NCBI GenBank assembly: GCA_030267965.1
Contig: BRYA01000361.1
Span: 2,067 to 66,066 of the forward strand
DNA from: Triparma columacea
Taxonomy: Eukaryota; Sar; Bolidophyceae; Parmales; Triparmaceae
Reading direction: 5' to 3'
DNA length: 64,000 nucleotides
Shown: positions 39,441 to 50,600 of the stretch, one piece after another
Numbering within the stretch: the stretch's first letter is position 1
Layout: every line of letters starts with the position of its first letter
Position numbers and translations under genes: made by a program
The notes under the pieces: generated by a model
What the model saw: the letters and a program-made list of their open reading frames with translations, nothing else
What the model was told of the DNA's origin: nothing
The model's database searches: none

Positions 39441-40130
39441 TTATATTATATTTCGCTCCCTGAGCTCCCCCGTTGTTAGTATATCGTCATGTAATTTCAT
39501 AGGCTCCCCCACAGGTTTAAGTATGACCACGTCGTGGTCTGCTTCCCCATCTATGGTCAACTCAAAGTACTCCACAGTCTCGAGGGGTACGTAAGCTGCG
39601 CAGCCGGGGAGGACGGAGTAGGGAGCGTAGCCGAGAGGCGGGGGGAGGGGGGAGCAAACTGAGGAGAAGGGGACGAGCGTGTGGCCTAGTTTTGTGCAGA
39701 GGGAGCCTTTATCGATGGAGGCGCCCGTGTTCCTGCCTAAAGGGTCAATGAGGTTGTGGAGATCCTGTGATAAATGATGAGAAAATGTGAGGAAGATCTT
39801 CGGGCTTCGTATCACTCCCTTGGCACTGCTGCAGTCTCGTCTTACCTTTCCCATGTATTGGAGCACGCATTTCCCCTCTCTTTTGAGGTTTTGACCGGAT
39901 AGTGAGTTGGGGTATATCGAGAGAGCAAACAGCGGGGGGGTTATACTGCAGCGAGTCAAGTACGTCACTATGTTGTGGTTAGTGGTGGGAGGGGAAGGAG
40001 GGGAAGAGGGGGGGGGCTGTGTGTTTAGGGTAGCAATAGAGTATACTGGCGAAGAAGTCGTTGGAATATCAAATGTCGTCGTTAATGTTGACGATATCAA
40101 TATAAGGACTAGAATCAGAGGCGTATACAT
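39441..40130 (-). CDS. small secreted protein, function unknown
   Basis: Exons 40130-39846 and 39764-39441 are separated by an 81-bp in-frame, stopless intron (AAG|GTAAG to TCACAG). The spliced product is 202 aa. It begins with a signal peptide (MYTPLILVLILISSTLTTTFD) and no later membrane helix is evident. The mature part has five Cys (TRCSI, GKCVL, SLCTK, SVCSP, PGCAAY), which could form disulphides, and a Pro/Ser-rich linker. The C-terminal half has VPLETVEYFELTIDGEADHD followed by a short acidic end. I do not recognise the family. It is convergent with the PKG-like gene (93 bp between stops). An upstream GTG would extend the frame, but the ATG sits directly at the signal peptide. Confidence 0.65.
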   Translation of the reverse strand: MYTPLILVLILISSTLTTTFDIPTTSSPVYSIATLNTQPPPSSPPSPPTTNHNIVTYLTRCSITPPLFALSIYPNSLSGQNLKREGKCVLQYMGKVRRDCSSAKGVIRSPKIFLTFSHHLSQDLHNLIDPLGRNTGASIDKGSLCTKLGHTLVPFSSVCSPLPPPLGYAPYSVLPGCAAYVPLETVEYFELTIDGEADHDVVILKPVGEPMKLHDDILTTGELRERNII

Positions 40131-40507
40131 GGAGAGAGAGCAGGAAAAGCGAGATGGTCTCACTAGTTCAGGGTTATTCGAGGTTATTTGATGTTATTTG
40201 AGAAAATTCTTCGATACCCGTGTATGCATAGAATTCTCTTTGCCTCAGTTCTAGGAGTTGGAATCTGCTCGCAACCTTTTTTCTATTTTTTTGGGCTCTT
40301 TTGTGAAGAGAAGAAATAGTCTGGTTTGGAATTGTGTTACTTTGCACTTACAAGAACAATTACGAGACAAAACGAGACTTCATCTTCGCGTACACCGTTT
40401 GTGAGCGATCTTTTCTCTCAACAGTCCAAATTGTCCAACTCTGCCATCACAGGAGACTTCAAAAGCCCTACCCCTTGGCCAAAAACCGAATTCCAAAATA
40501 GTCAATC
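40131..40507. other. divergent promoter region (secreted protein / TPR protein)
   Basis: A 377-bp spacer with T-rich runs at about 40275-40295 (CCTTTTTTCTATTTTTTTGGG). It should carry both promoters and 5' UTRs. No coding or RNA gene is visible. Confidence 0.5.
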
Positions 40508-42332
40508 ATGGACATGTCAATGCTCGCCGCCGCACACAACATCGGCGATAAGCGCGAGGATGAGCTAGGGAAGACCACCCGCGAGTTACTCAAAAAGAAG
40601 GAACGGCTGGATAAGGTCAAGTCAAAGCAGGAGGAGGACCTGAAGAGGTGAGAGTGAGATGGAGGGGAGGGGAGGGGAAGGGAGGAGAGGGTAGTGGAGA
40701 GGAGCGCGGGGGGGGGGGGTAAACGATGACATTGCTAACAAGCTTTCTCGTCCTTCCCTGCCCCCTTCCTATAGGGAGAAATTTGTAAAGAACAAGCAGC
40801 CGTGGCAGAAGTCTTACCAAAAGTACGACATGTGGGAGGACACCGACGAGCTCGCTCACGAGGTTGCAGCCGTCGAAGAGTCCCAGCGAAACCAGATCCG
40901 GCAGATGCAGTCCATGACGGGCTGTGGCAGCCATGACAAGTCAGCCGAGAGGAGGGTGGCCAACCTGTCCTTTAAGGACAGGATGGCAGAGATGGGGACG
41001 TTCATGGATAAGGGAAATCTACTCTACGACGAGGGGCAGTACGGCAGGGCCGCTATGAAGTACAAAAGGGCGATGGTGTACTACGAGTACGGCTTCCCTG
41101 AGACTGACGAGGAGGAGAAGGCCGCAGACACCGTAAGGCTTCACGCCTTGACCAACAGCGCGGCGTGCTTCCTTAAGATCGGGGATTACAACGAGGGGAT
41201 CGACGCATGCAAGCAGGCTCTGAAGATGGACAAGGACAACGTCAAGACCCTCTACAGGAGGGCCGTAATGTACAGGGAGAGAGACGAGTTCGAGAAGGCG
41301 AGAGCTGACATTGGGAGGGCGATTGAGCTCGAACCGGGGGACGTCATGCTGAGGACGGAGAGGGTCAAGCTGAGGAGCAAGTACAGGAGCTACGTGGAGA
41401 ACCGGAAAAAGATGGGGGATAAGATGTTCCAGCGGAACGGGGGGGGGGAGGGATCAGAGTCCAGTGAGAAGGAAAACCAGGGCGCTACAAAGAACAACGA
41501 GAAGAAGAAGTCCAAGTTTCAGAACGCCAACGCCGGCCTCGTGGGGATCGAGGGCAACAGAGATCTTGAACTTGACGATCTCTTCGTTCCGATAAATGTC
41601 GACACCTCCTCTGCCGAGGCCATGGTCGATTCCCTCACCGGCATCGACATGGCCGACGCCACGGCTCTAAAGAGGGCGGCCCTCAGTGACACCAAGGCGA
41701 AGGGGCTGCTGAGCTGGACGTTCAGGCACCCGGCGAGCTGCGAATGCGAGGCGCCGGAGGTGGAGGGGGTCATGGACGAAGGGGGGGAGGAGGAGGACTG
41801 GGATGTCGAGGATGATATGCTAGGGGGAGAGAAGGGGGGTGAGGTGGAGGTGGAGGCGGAGGTGGAGGCGGAGGTGGAGGCGGAGGTGGAGGCGGAGGCG
41901 GAGGCGGAGATTGAGGACAAAGTGGAGGATAAGGTGGAAGAGCTGGAGCTGGAGGAGCCGAAGCTGGAGGAGCCGAAGCTGGAGGAGCCGAGGCTGGAGG
42001 AGCAGGAGGAGGAGTCTTCGTCTTCGCCTTCGCCCTCCCCTCAGTCAGATCCCCAGCCTTTGTACAAGCTTCCAGGTCGGCAGGGCATAGACGCCCTTTT
42101 CGCGGCTGCCAAAGCCGAGTCCACGGGCTCCCCCCCCCCCCCTCTCCCCCCCCCACCCTCACCTAGGAACCTCCACCTAGGCCAGGCTCTTTTTGCCATG
42201 CTCGTACTTATCGTGGCGTGCTGGAAAGCGAGCGCACCGCCGGCTGCTATTGTGGGGATGGGAGCGATGGCTGGGATCATTGTAGAGAAGATACTTAAAG
42301 AACAAAGGGGGGGGAAGACCAAGGTGGATTAA
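40508..42332 (+). CDS. TPR protein with acidic repeats and C-terminal membrane anchor
   Basis: Two exons (40508-40647, 40775-42332) join in phase; 565 aa. Residues 1-75 are charged and helical. Three TPR-like helix pairs lie at about residues 115-260 (GNLLYDEGQYGRAAMKYKRA; ALTNSAACFLKIGDYNEGID; TLYRRAVMYRERDEFEKARA), arranged as in FKBP-type and HSP90-binding TPR proteins. An Asp/Glu-rich region follows, with VEAEVEAE and LEEPKLEEP repeats. A hydrophobic C-terminal segment (FAMLVLIVACWKA then AAIVGMGAMAGIIV) would anchor it by the tail. There is no peptidyl-prolyl isomerase domain. A role as a chaperone receptor on an organelle membrane is plausible by family, but it is an inference. Confidence 0.78.
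41841..41907. repeat. GAGGTG/GAGGCG minisatellite in the TPR gene
   Basis: A run of GAGGTGGAGGCG-type units encodes alternating Val-Glu-Ala-Glu. A second GAGCCGAAGCTGGAG array follows at about 41955-42003. Both are in frame. Confidence 0.85.
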
Positions 42333-42449
42333 TAAGGGAACACGGTGGTTCTTCTGATGAAATATTACTCGTGAGAGAGAAAGTGTGTATCTTACGCAAT
42401 GTAGAGATGAATAAATCGATCGAAAGGTGGGACATCATTCTTGCTTGAC

Positions 42450-43016
42450 TCAGCTGTCGAAGGTCCCCTCCGATCCTATGCTCTCCTTGCGCGCTTTCTT
42501 GTCCTTCTTCTTCTTCTTCTTCTTCTCTGTCTTCTCCGACTTGGGGATCTTCACCGCAGAACCGACGATCTCTGCAATTGGCGTGGCCGGCGCCCCGTCC
42601 TGCGCTGTCGCTGACCCCAGCGCCAGCCTTTCCTCGGTGGCCTTGTCGTTGGCCTTCTTGGCGAGTCTTTCGTAGTGGGCCTTTTCCTCGTCATCGGTAT
42701 TCTTCCACATTTCGGCGACGTCGGAGAAGTTACAGGACTTACCGGCGTCCTTGCTCTCCTTTTGTTTCTCCTTGACGAAAATGTTGTAAGGAGATATCTT
42801 CCTGGCAATTTTGTTCCCGTTCGCGTCAAGCTTTGGGGTGATTTTCCTCTTCTTCTTGGTCCCCCCCTCGTCCTTGTCATCTTCCTCGGATTCCTTAAAT
42901 CCCTCGTCCAGCATCTTCTGGAACCTCTCCACCTTCATGATAGCCGCATCCCTCTCGGCCTCGGCGATGTGAAGGCTAGCTTCAATCATTCCCTTGGCGT
43001 CACCAGTTAGAGACAT
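42450..43016 (-). CDS. HMG-box protein
   Basis: A single exon of 188 aa from the ATG at 43016. An N-terminal helix (GMIEASLHIAEAERDAAIMKV) precedes an acidic/basic linker. The HMG box lies at about residues 65-135 (ARKISPYNIFVKEKQKESK, SDVAEMWKNTDDEEKAHYE), matching the PPxAFxxF...W...Y pattern of non-sequence-specific HMGB-type boxes. The C-terminal tail is Lys-rich (KTEKKKKKKKDKKARK). It probably binds and bends nuclear DNA as a chromatin protein. Bases before the ATG read CCCACAGAAAG in transcript sense, so an intron in the 5' UTR is possible. It is convergent with the TPR gene (117 bp). Confidence 0.85.
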   Translation of the reverse strand: MSLTGDAKGMIEASLHIAEAERDAAIMKVERFQKMLDEGFKESEEDDKDEGGTKKKRKITPKLDANGNKIARKISPYNIFVKEKQKESKDAGKSCNFSDVAEMWKNTDDEEKAHYERLAKKANDKATEERLALGSATAQDGAPATPIAEIVGSAVKIPKSEKTEKKKKKKKDKKARKESIGSEGTFDS

Positions 43017-43460
43017 CTTTCTGTGGGAGGGAAGGAGGTGAGAAGATGTTGTGGATTTCCCAGTCACTTCAGTTCACGAGGCTGCCCCAATTTATCCTCT
43101 AATTTTAAGCCATTTTGGTATATAAGACATACGAATCGCTCATAAACTACATAATTATGCTGCAGGATTCTTATTACGCCTCAATGAGTTCATCCAGGGC
43201 GTAAATCTTGTGCCAAAAAAGCAGTCTGCCTCGCCCCTTATGATTCACTCCTCATTTTATTCACCAATTACCCTCCCCTCTACCTTTCGAATGTCGCATA
43301 GAAGTCATCATTTCACGTATGACCGCTATGCAACTTTAAATTGTAATCCATAGACAGAAACACTAACCTTTTTCTTTGCCGTGTGAATAACGCTTGCTCC
43401 ATTGATTGGACCTCAGATCATGCGGTTTGTCCCCTTGTGTGCCCCATTGACCCCATAGGA
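43017..43460. other. divergent promoter region (HMG-box / BAR)
   Basis: A 444-bp AT-rich spacer. A TATA-like TATATAAG lies at about 43119-43126 and a GTGCCAAAAAAG block at about 43210, resembling the GCCAAAA blocks near 6350 and 13680. No gene is visible. Confidence 0.45.
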
Positions 43461-44550
43461 ATGGAAGTGGGATCAGTTATCCACAAAGAAGGCTGTCCCA
43501 AAACTCTGAACAATAGCGCAATAAGTAAGAGCATGCAGGCCTTTGCGGATAAGCTCGCAAAGGGTAAGGCAGGTCTTAAGAAGTACGGTCGTAGGCAGGC
43601 TGAGAAGGGTGAGTACCATGGGGGGTGGAGGGGTATTGGATCCACAGGGTTATTTTTTGTGAAATTGGGGGGCGGAATTAGGAGAGGAGTACCGTGTGGG
43701 TCTTGGGGTATAAAGGGGGCTTGCGTCGCAGCTTTGTCTTACTGTGACCCTCCCTAAACCCCCTCACTTCCCCTGCAGTCATGCAGAAGCTGGGAGCTCA
43801 CACAGCGACGAATGACCCAATGGTCGAGGAGAAAGTGAAGCGCGTCGCCGCGATGGACGCCGACCTCCAGGCTCTCTACGACGCCGTCTCCGAGTACCTC
43901 GTCGCCGTGAGCGTCCTCCAGAGCTCATCCACGAAGGTCGCTGAGATCTTCGAGAGCATCATCGAAACTAAGGACCCAAGGCTGAAGGGGGCGACGAAGG
44001 CGTACGTGAGCAAGAACAGGCTGGTGGAGAAGTTCGTGAAGGACGCGATCGCGCAGACTTGCATAGAGACTGTCGTTAGGCCTGCGGGGGAGAAACTCAA
44101 GGAGATCCCAAAGCTCAAGGAGAAGGTGAGGGGGGGGTGGGGGGGACGGATCTAATGGGCAAAGGATCTCATGCTAACGTCGTTCCCTTGTCGCCTTAGG
44201 TAAATTTACGCAATCAGAAGGTCCTTGACTACGACTCCTACCGCTCCCGTCTGAACGTAGAGACGGCCAAGAACCCCGAGTCCGAGCAGTCCATGAAGCT
44301 CCTCAACAAGGTAGAGCGCGCCCGCGAGTCCATGGAGCTAATAACCTCCCAGGTCACAAGAAAGTGCCTCGACATTGAGGACTCCAACCCGCACCTACTA
44401 GCTAGTGCGTTCTCGTGCTTCGTGGCGTGCCAGGAGGCCATGAGCAGCAGACAGGGGGAGATTGTTAGACCGCTTTTAGAAGAGCTACCGATGGCGGCGG
44501 AGGCTATGTGCCTTATATGCAAACAGACACCGGAGGAAATGCACGAGTGA
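43461..44550 (+). CDS. BAR-domain protein
   Basis: Exons 43461-43608, 43779-44125 and 44200-44550 join in phase (281 aa). BAR domains are curved helical dimers that bind or bend membranes. The pattern here is typical: an N-terminal amphipathic helix (MQAFADKLAKGKAGLKKYGR), helix 1 with DPMVEEKVKRVAAMDADLQALYD, the FVKDAIAQTCIETVVRPAGE segment, then NLRNQKVLDYDSYRSRLN matching the conserved [KR]xK[KL]LDYD motif, and a last long helix. There is no SH3 domain, so it may be a BAR-only protein of endocytosis or vesicle scission. The start is uncertain: the ATG at 43533 would give a protein beginning at the amphipathic helix. Confidence 0.82.
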
Positions 44551-44592
44551 GGAGTAGTGAGGAGTAGTGAGGAGTAGTGAGGAGTAGTGAAT
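44549..44592. repeat. GGAGTAGTGA 10-bp tandem repeat after the BAR stop codon
   Basis: About four copies of a 10-bp unit begin at the stop codon of the BAR gene. Because the unit contains TGA and TAG, it places stops in all three frames. Confidence 0.9.
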
Positions 44593-44718
44593 AGATAAAA
44601 TTGGGTCTGTCCCCACAATGTTGTGAATAGATAAAAGAGGGGTTATATGTCTGTTATTTTTAACACAAAAAGTTTACACCACGTTAATTCTCTCCCCCCC
44701 CCCCCCACGTCCCTCTCC

Positions 44719-47286
44719 TCAGCTTGTGAGCATGCTGACGACGTTATTCTTGGTCCTTCTAGCTTTAGCCGTCTTTGCAAGTGTCAAGCTCATATCGTTA
44801 ATACTTTGAGCATACACGTTCCTATCGATCATCTTAGCCTTGATTTCCTGCTCCTTCGTCCTAGTGACCGCGAAGTTGTACTTCTTGTGTGCTACGCTTG
44901 CCTTCTGCTTGATTAACAGGTCGTGTCTCTTCTCCTTTATCTCTTCGTCCTTCGCCTTGTACAGCTTGGCCTTTTCCAGCTTCCGAGTCTTCGCCTCAGC
45001 TTCAACCACCTTCCTGGCGGTTTTTTTCGTCTCTTCATAAATAAGCGCAGCCTTTTGTGCCCTCTCCTGTTTAACCTTTGCCTGTCTCTCCGCCCCCAGC
45101 AGCAGTTGGTCGTAGTGCGTTTCCTCAACCTGGTGCGTCGCTGCACCCTGGAACATCTGGTTCTTCTTCCTCCTCTCCTCTTCGTCCATCAACGCTGCCA
45201 TGTCCGCCTTCTTCTCCTCCCTCTCCCTCATGAGTTTTTCAGCGAGCGCAACCTGAGACACCTGGAGCTTGCTCGTCTCTATCTCCTTCATTTTCTTGTT
45301 CCGGACCTTCTTCTGTTCCCTTGCCTCCCTGTTCGCAGTCTTGGCGGCCTCCCTAATCCTCTTGATGTTGTCTATCCTCTGGCTGAGCTGGGCCTGCTTC
45401 AGAGTCCTCTCGGCAACGATTCCCCTCCTCTTCTCAATCTCGTCGGCCTTCTCTCTCTCCTTGTTGATCTGCAGCCTCTCCTCCATCTACGCCGGGGGGA
45501 GGGGGGGGGGGGGAGGGGGTTAGAAACCAAAGTTGTGTTTTTAGCAAAAGTGTTCAAAAAACCCGTTCCCAATCCCCTTCCCCCCCCCTCCCTTTTCTCT
45601 TACCTCCACAAGGCTCATTTCGTCCAGCAGTCCAAGTCCAGCGCTGGTGGTAGGGTCGAATACTTTAACTTCAGGTTTATGAACGATGTGAGTCCTAAGT
45701 CTCATAATCTTATCTTTCTTCCTTCCCTTCTCAATCTCATCTTCCTCCAATTTCCTTTCCCAAGCTTCCTTCAACTTTGCATTCTGGGAGACTCGGATAG
45801 CCTGTCGGGACTGGAATACGAGTGACTCGGCCTTGCGTGGTGCCTTTTCTTCCACCTCTCGGATCTCTTTTACAAGTTGTTTGTTAACCATGATGGTAGC
45901 TTCCACTTCCATTTTCCTTTGTTTAGTGATGAGTTCCCCCTCCTCCTTAATCAGGTCCGCCACCGCCTTGTTATCCACAAGTTGTCTCTCCTTCGCGTCC
46001 CTAGCGTTCCTGCTGCTAGCCTCAGCCTGCATCCTCTTGCTGGCGACTTGCTCCATCTTCATGACGTGGTCGTGGGACTCCATCTCACCACGCCAACGGT
46101 AGAACTCGGTGCTGTCGCGGAGCTCCTCCTCGTAGTCCTTTATTAGCTTGGCCTCCTCGGCCTGCTTCTTCTTGAACAATGAATCCTCCCGCAATATCGC
46201 GGCTGCGTTCATCTTAACAGTCGCGTTGAACCTCCTGAAGTCAGGCAGAGGTTTCCTGTGGCTCATGTCGAACTTAAGCTCTGAGTTCCTCTTCTCTTCA
46301 ACCTCCCTACGGACCTCGTCCATGTTGTCGCGGAGGGACTTGTGGAATTTGAAGGGCTGCTCCTTTGCAGTTTCGTACTTCTTCTTGGTCTCGGAACGGG
46401 TCTCGGCGAGACGGGCGAGCTTTGTGTCCTCGATCTCCGAAAGGCTTGTCCTGTCAAGGTAGTGAGGTTCCGCGCCAACTTTAACGTCGTTGGTTATTTT
46501 CATAGGCTCCGGAACCTTCCGAGGTCTTGGCTTGGTGATGTTCGGGGGGTTCGGAACAGTTAGTTTCTTCTTGGCCAGCTTGGTGATACCCGCCTTCGCC
46601 TTCTTCTCCTCCGCTGCCGCCACGATCCCCTGTGCCATGGTAGCCAGCTTCTCGCATAGCTCTTCCATGGCGGGTGTAAGATCCCTAATGCGGCTGATCA
46701 ACGTGTCCTCGACGAAGCGGACGTCGTAGTGCTTGCACCACTCCTGCTTTACGGTACACATTATGGGGGAGGTGGGGGAGGTGTCGAATATGTAGGTTAG
46801 GAACTTGCACATCTTCATGGGCTCCTGGGCAAAGGCAAATTTACTGAGGGGGGGGGGGGGTGGGGAGGGGGGGGGGTGAATTTGTGCTCAGTCGTAAAAG
46901 ATCGTCGTAAAAGATCTTTGTAAATAGTCTGTTCTCTCCTCATCCTTCCTTTTGTCCCCTCCCCCCCATCCTCACCTGAACATGTCAACCCCAAGTTCCT
47001 CAATCCTAAAAAGCGCCAACGTCAGCATGATCATATACATATTATAGTCCGCCCTAACCGTGCTCCCCGCGTTATCGTAGAAGAAGTGTTTCAAGAAAGC
47101 TTTCAACCCCGGTCTATACCTCAGACATGAGTATAACACTTGCTTCATGAAGATTTTATCAGGGTCGGCTGAGGGGGAGTCGCAGTCACCGAGGGTGTCG
47201 GAGATGTAGGAGTCGAGGGTCTCGACGGAGGGGTTGAAATCGTTGTAGAGCTGCTCTACAGCGGCTATTAATGCGGCTGGCTTCAT
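44719..47286 (-). CDS. CFAP99: CFAP99-like cilia- and flagella-associated protein
   Basis: Exons 47286-46976, 46843-45604 and 45486-44719 join in phase (772 aa). The first junction was fixed by phase: AG|T to Ser-Lys-Phe. The N-terminal helical domain follows the CFAP99 layout: LYSCLRYRPGLKAFLKHFF, DYNMYMIMLTLALFRIEELG, MKMCKFLTYIFD, VKQEWCKHYDVRFVEDTLIS. A basic Pro-rich linker (TVPNPPNITKPRPRKVPEP) follows. The C-terminal ~450 residues are a continuous charged helix/coiled coil rich in Glu, Lys and Ala. CFAP99 is found in organisms with motile flagella and is thought to be axonemal. It is divergent from COPA with 388 bp between start codons; that spacer (47287-47674) shows only a TTTATAG TATA-like site near 47462. 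Confidence 0.82.
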
Positions 47287-47674
47287 TTCGGGGGGAGATT
47301 GGGCGGGGGGGGGAGGGGGGGACGAGGAGGGGAGGACGCAGAGGGAGGGGATGGGAAGGAAGTGAACGAAGTTGCGCTGTGTGTTGTTTCTGGGCTGTGA
47401 TTTGGAGAAAGGGTTGAGGGTCGGTTAAGTTTGGGTGAAATGGTATTGGGTTTGGGCGGCCTTTATAGAGGGTGTCTGGTTGGTGTTTCGGGTAATATGG
47501 CCGGTGGGCGGTAATTAGGGAGACGAAATGCGTGTTGGAGTTGTTGTCACCTTCAGAGAGGAGGGTTTTGTCTATCAGTCTGGGCCTGCTCTGCCAGGCT
47601 GCCCAAATAAATGACCTCGATTTGGAGGAGCCTAAAAAAGGAGTCCTTCACGAAGAGTCTATTTTGACTGCAGG

Positions 47675-50600
47675 ATGTTAGAGAAGGTATGTTAGAGGGT
47701 GTGTGGGTGTGCAGGGTGGGTATGTATATGTTGTGTGTATATGTGTGTCAATCAGTGTATGTATGAGTATAATTTGTTGAAGATGCCAGACCGGGTCTCG
47801 AAATTGTTTTGTGTGTGTGATAGGGTGTATGGGGGTATGTAGGGGTGTGTAGGGGTTTGTGTAGTTATATATATCCATATAGTGTCATATACAGGCATAT
47901 ACGTGTGTTGTGTAGTATAAATAGTGTGTAATTAGAGATATTCTCCATCCTCAACAACATTTATCATCGAGGAGGGTGAAGGACCTACAATTATTGCCCT
48001 ATTCTTGCCTAACATTGCCTAATATTGTCTATCGTTGCCTATCATTGCCTCATATCCACAAACCAACCCCACCCCAAACCAACAACCCCCCTCCCAAACC
48101 CCCCAACAGTTCTCATCCAAGTCAGCAAGAGTTAAGGGAATAGCATTCCACCCCATCCGCCCATGGGTATGCGTGTCACTCCACAACGGCATTATACAAC
48201 TATGGGACTACAGAGTAGGGACAGTGGTGGACAAATTTGAGGAACACGAAGGACCAGTCAGAGGAGTTGACTTCCACACCACGGAAAACCTAATCTGCTC
48301 AGGAGGAGACGACTACAAGATAAAGGTCTGGGACTACAAGCTCCGCCGCTGCCTCTTCACCCTCCTAGGGCACCTCGACTACATCAGAACGGTCCAGTTC
48401 CACAACTCTCACCCCTGGATCCTCTCAGCCTCTGACGACCAGACCATCCGCCTTTGGAACTGGCAGGTCCGCTCCTGCATGTCAGTCCTAACGGGGCACA
48501 ACCACTACGTAATGTGCGCGTCGTTCCACCCACGAGAGGACCTCATAGTATCAGCGAGCCTCGACCAGACCGTCCGCGTCTGGGACACCACTGGACTCAG
48601 GAAGAAGCAGGCAGGGTCAGGCTCCTCACTAGGCCTTGGATTTGACGACCAAATGAGACAGAACCAGGGGGGAGGCCTCAACATGCAGGCTGAGCTATTC
48701 GGTACGAACGACGTGATCGTAAAGTACGTCCTTGAGGGCCACGACAGGGGTGTAAACTGGGCTTCCTTCCACCCTACTCTCCCCCTCCTTGTCTCCGCCG
48801 CTGACGACAGGCAGGTTAAGCTATGGAGGATGTCAGAGACGAAGGCCTGGGAGGTGGACACCATGAGAGGACACACTAACAACGTTAGCTGCGTCATGTT
48901 CCACCCGAAGCACGAGCTGATTGTCTCCAACTCTGAGGACAGGTCTATAAGGGTATGGGACATGTCCAAGCGCATCGGCGTACAGACGTTCCGTAGGGAG
49001 AACGACAGGTTCTGGGTATTGGCCGCTCACCGTAGTCAGAACCTCCTAGCCGCTGGTCACGACTCTGGCATGATTGTTTTTAAACTCGAGAGGGAACGAC
49101 CGGCACACGACATCAGTCAGGTGGACGGGAAACTCTACTATGTTAAGGGTAGGGAACTACTTGTACACGACTACGGGACGGGGAGGGAACAACCTATAGC
49201 CAACCTGAAGAGACCTGGACAGTACTCACAGACAGACGGTATTGGTAACTCCCCACGTAACCTGGCGTTTAATAGCCACAACCCGGCTGAGGGTAACGTG
49301 CTGGTTTTCTCGACGACGGATGGGGGAAGCTATGAACTTGTTAACTTCAAATTGAAGGGGGGACACGGGGGGAACACGCAGGATGGGAAAAGAGGGACTT
49401 GCGTAGGACCGCCGGTTTTCGTAGCTAGGAACAGGTGAGGGGAAAAGATAAGGGGGGGTTGGGGGGGGGGGGAGGGGGGGGGGGGTAGAGAGAACTAACG
49501 CTAACATCATTTTACACGTCGCCGTCGACCATCCCTCCCCCCCCCCACACACCAGGTTCGCCATCCTGGATAAGAACAGGAGTATCGTCATTAAGAACCT
49601 CCAGAACGAGACCACCAAGAAGGTCGTCCCTCCGACTCCCGCCGTCGACATGATCTTCAACGGCGGCACCGCTGGCCGGCTCCTCCTCCGGAGCGAGGAC
49701 AAGCTCGTCCTCTTTGAGACTCAGTCCAGGCGCGTCCTAGGGGAGATCTCAGCCCCAAAGGTCAAGATGGTATCCTGGTCCCCCGACGGTTCCAAGGTCG
49801 CCGTCGTCTGCAAGTACGGCGTCCTAATCGCCGACAAGAGCATGGGTCAGCTCTCCAGCGTAAGCGAGACCGTGAGAATGAAGAGCGGGGCGTGGGACTC
49901 GGCCGGGGACATGTTCGTTTACACTACGCTTAACCATATTAAGTACTGCCTACCGAACGGGGACACGGGGATCATAAGGACAATAGAGACCCCGATCTAC
50001 GTAACCAAGGTCCACAAGAAGCAGCTTTACTGCCTGGACAGGGAGGGGAAGGCTAGGGTGCTAAACATTGACACCACGGAGGCAGTCTTCAAGCTGGCGC
50101 TGGAGAACAAGAAGTACGGACAGGTCATGGAGATGGTTAGGAAGTCACGCCTCTGCGGTAAGGCCATTATCGGGTACCTACAGAAGAAGGGTTTCCCCGA
50201 GGTCGCTCTCCACTTCGTCAAGGAGCCCCGTACCCGCTTCAACCTCGCGCTTGCGTGCGGGAACATTGAGGTCGCGATGGAGACGGCGTTCGCGCTGGAA
50301 CAGGAGGAGGGGACGAGCGAGTGCTGGCACGATTTGGGGAAGGAGGCGCTGAGACAAGGGAACCATCAGGTTGTGGAAATGGCGTACCAAAGGACCAAGG
50401 ACTTTGACAGGTGAGAAGGGGGGGGAAGAGAAGGATTGAAACGAAACTGAAGGCAATCGAAGCGAGCCGCGGAAAGGTTGTCTGTTTCGCTAAGGTGCCC
50501 CCATCCTCCCGAAACTAACTCCTTCACCCCCCGCTCCTCCTTACACTCCCTTTTTGCAGGCTCAGCTTCCTGTACCTGCTCAGCGGGAACACGGAGAAGC

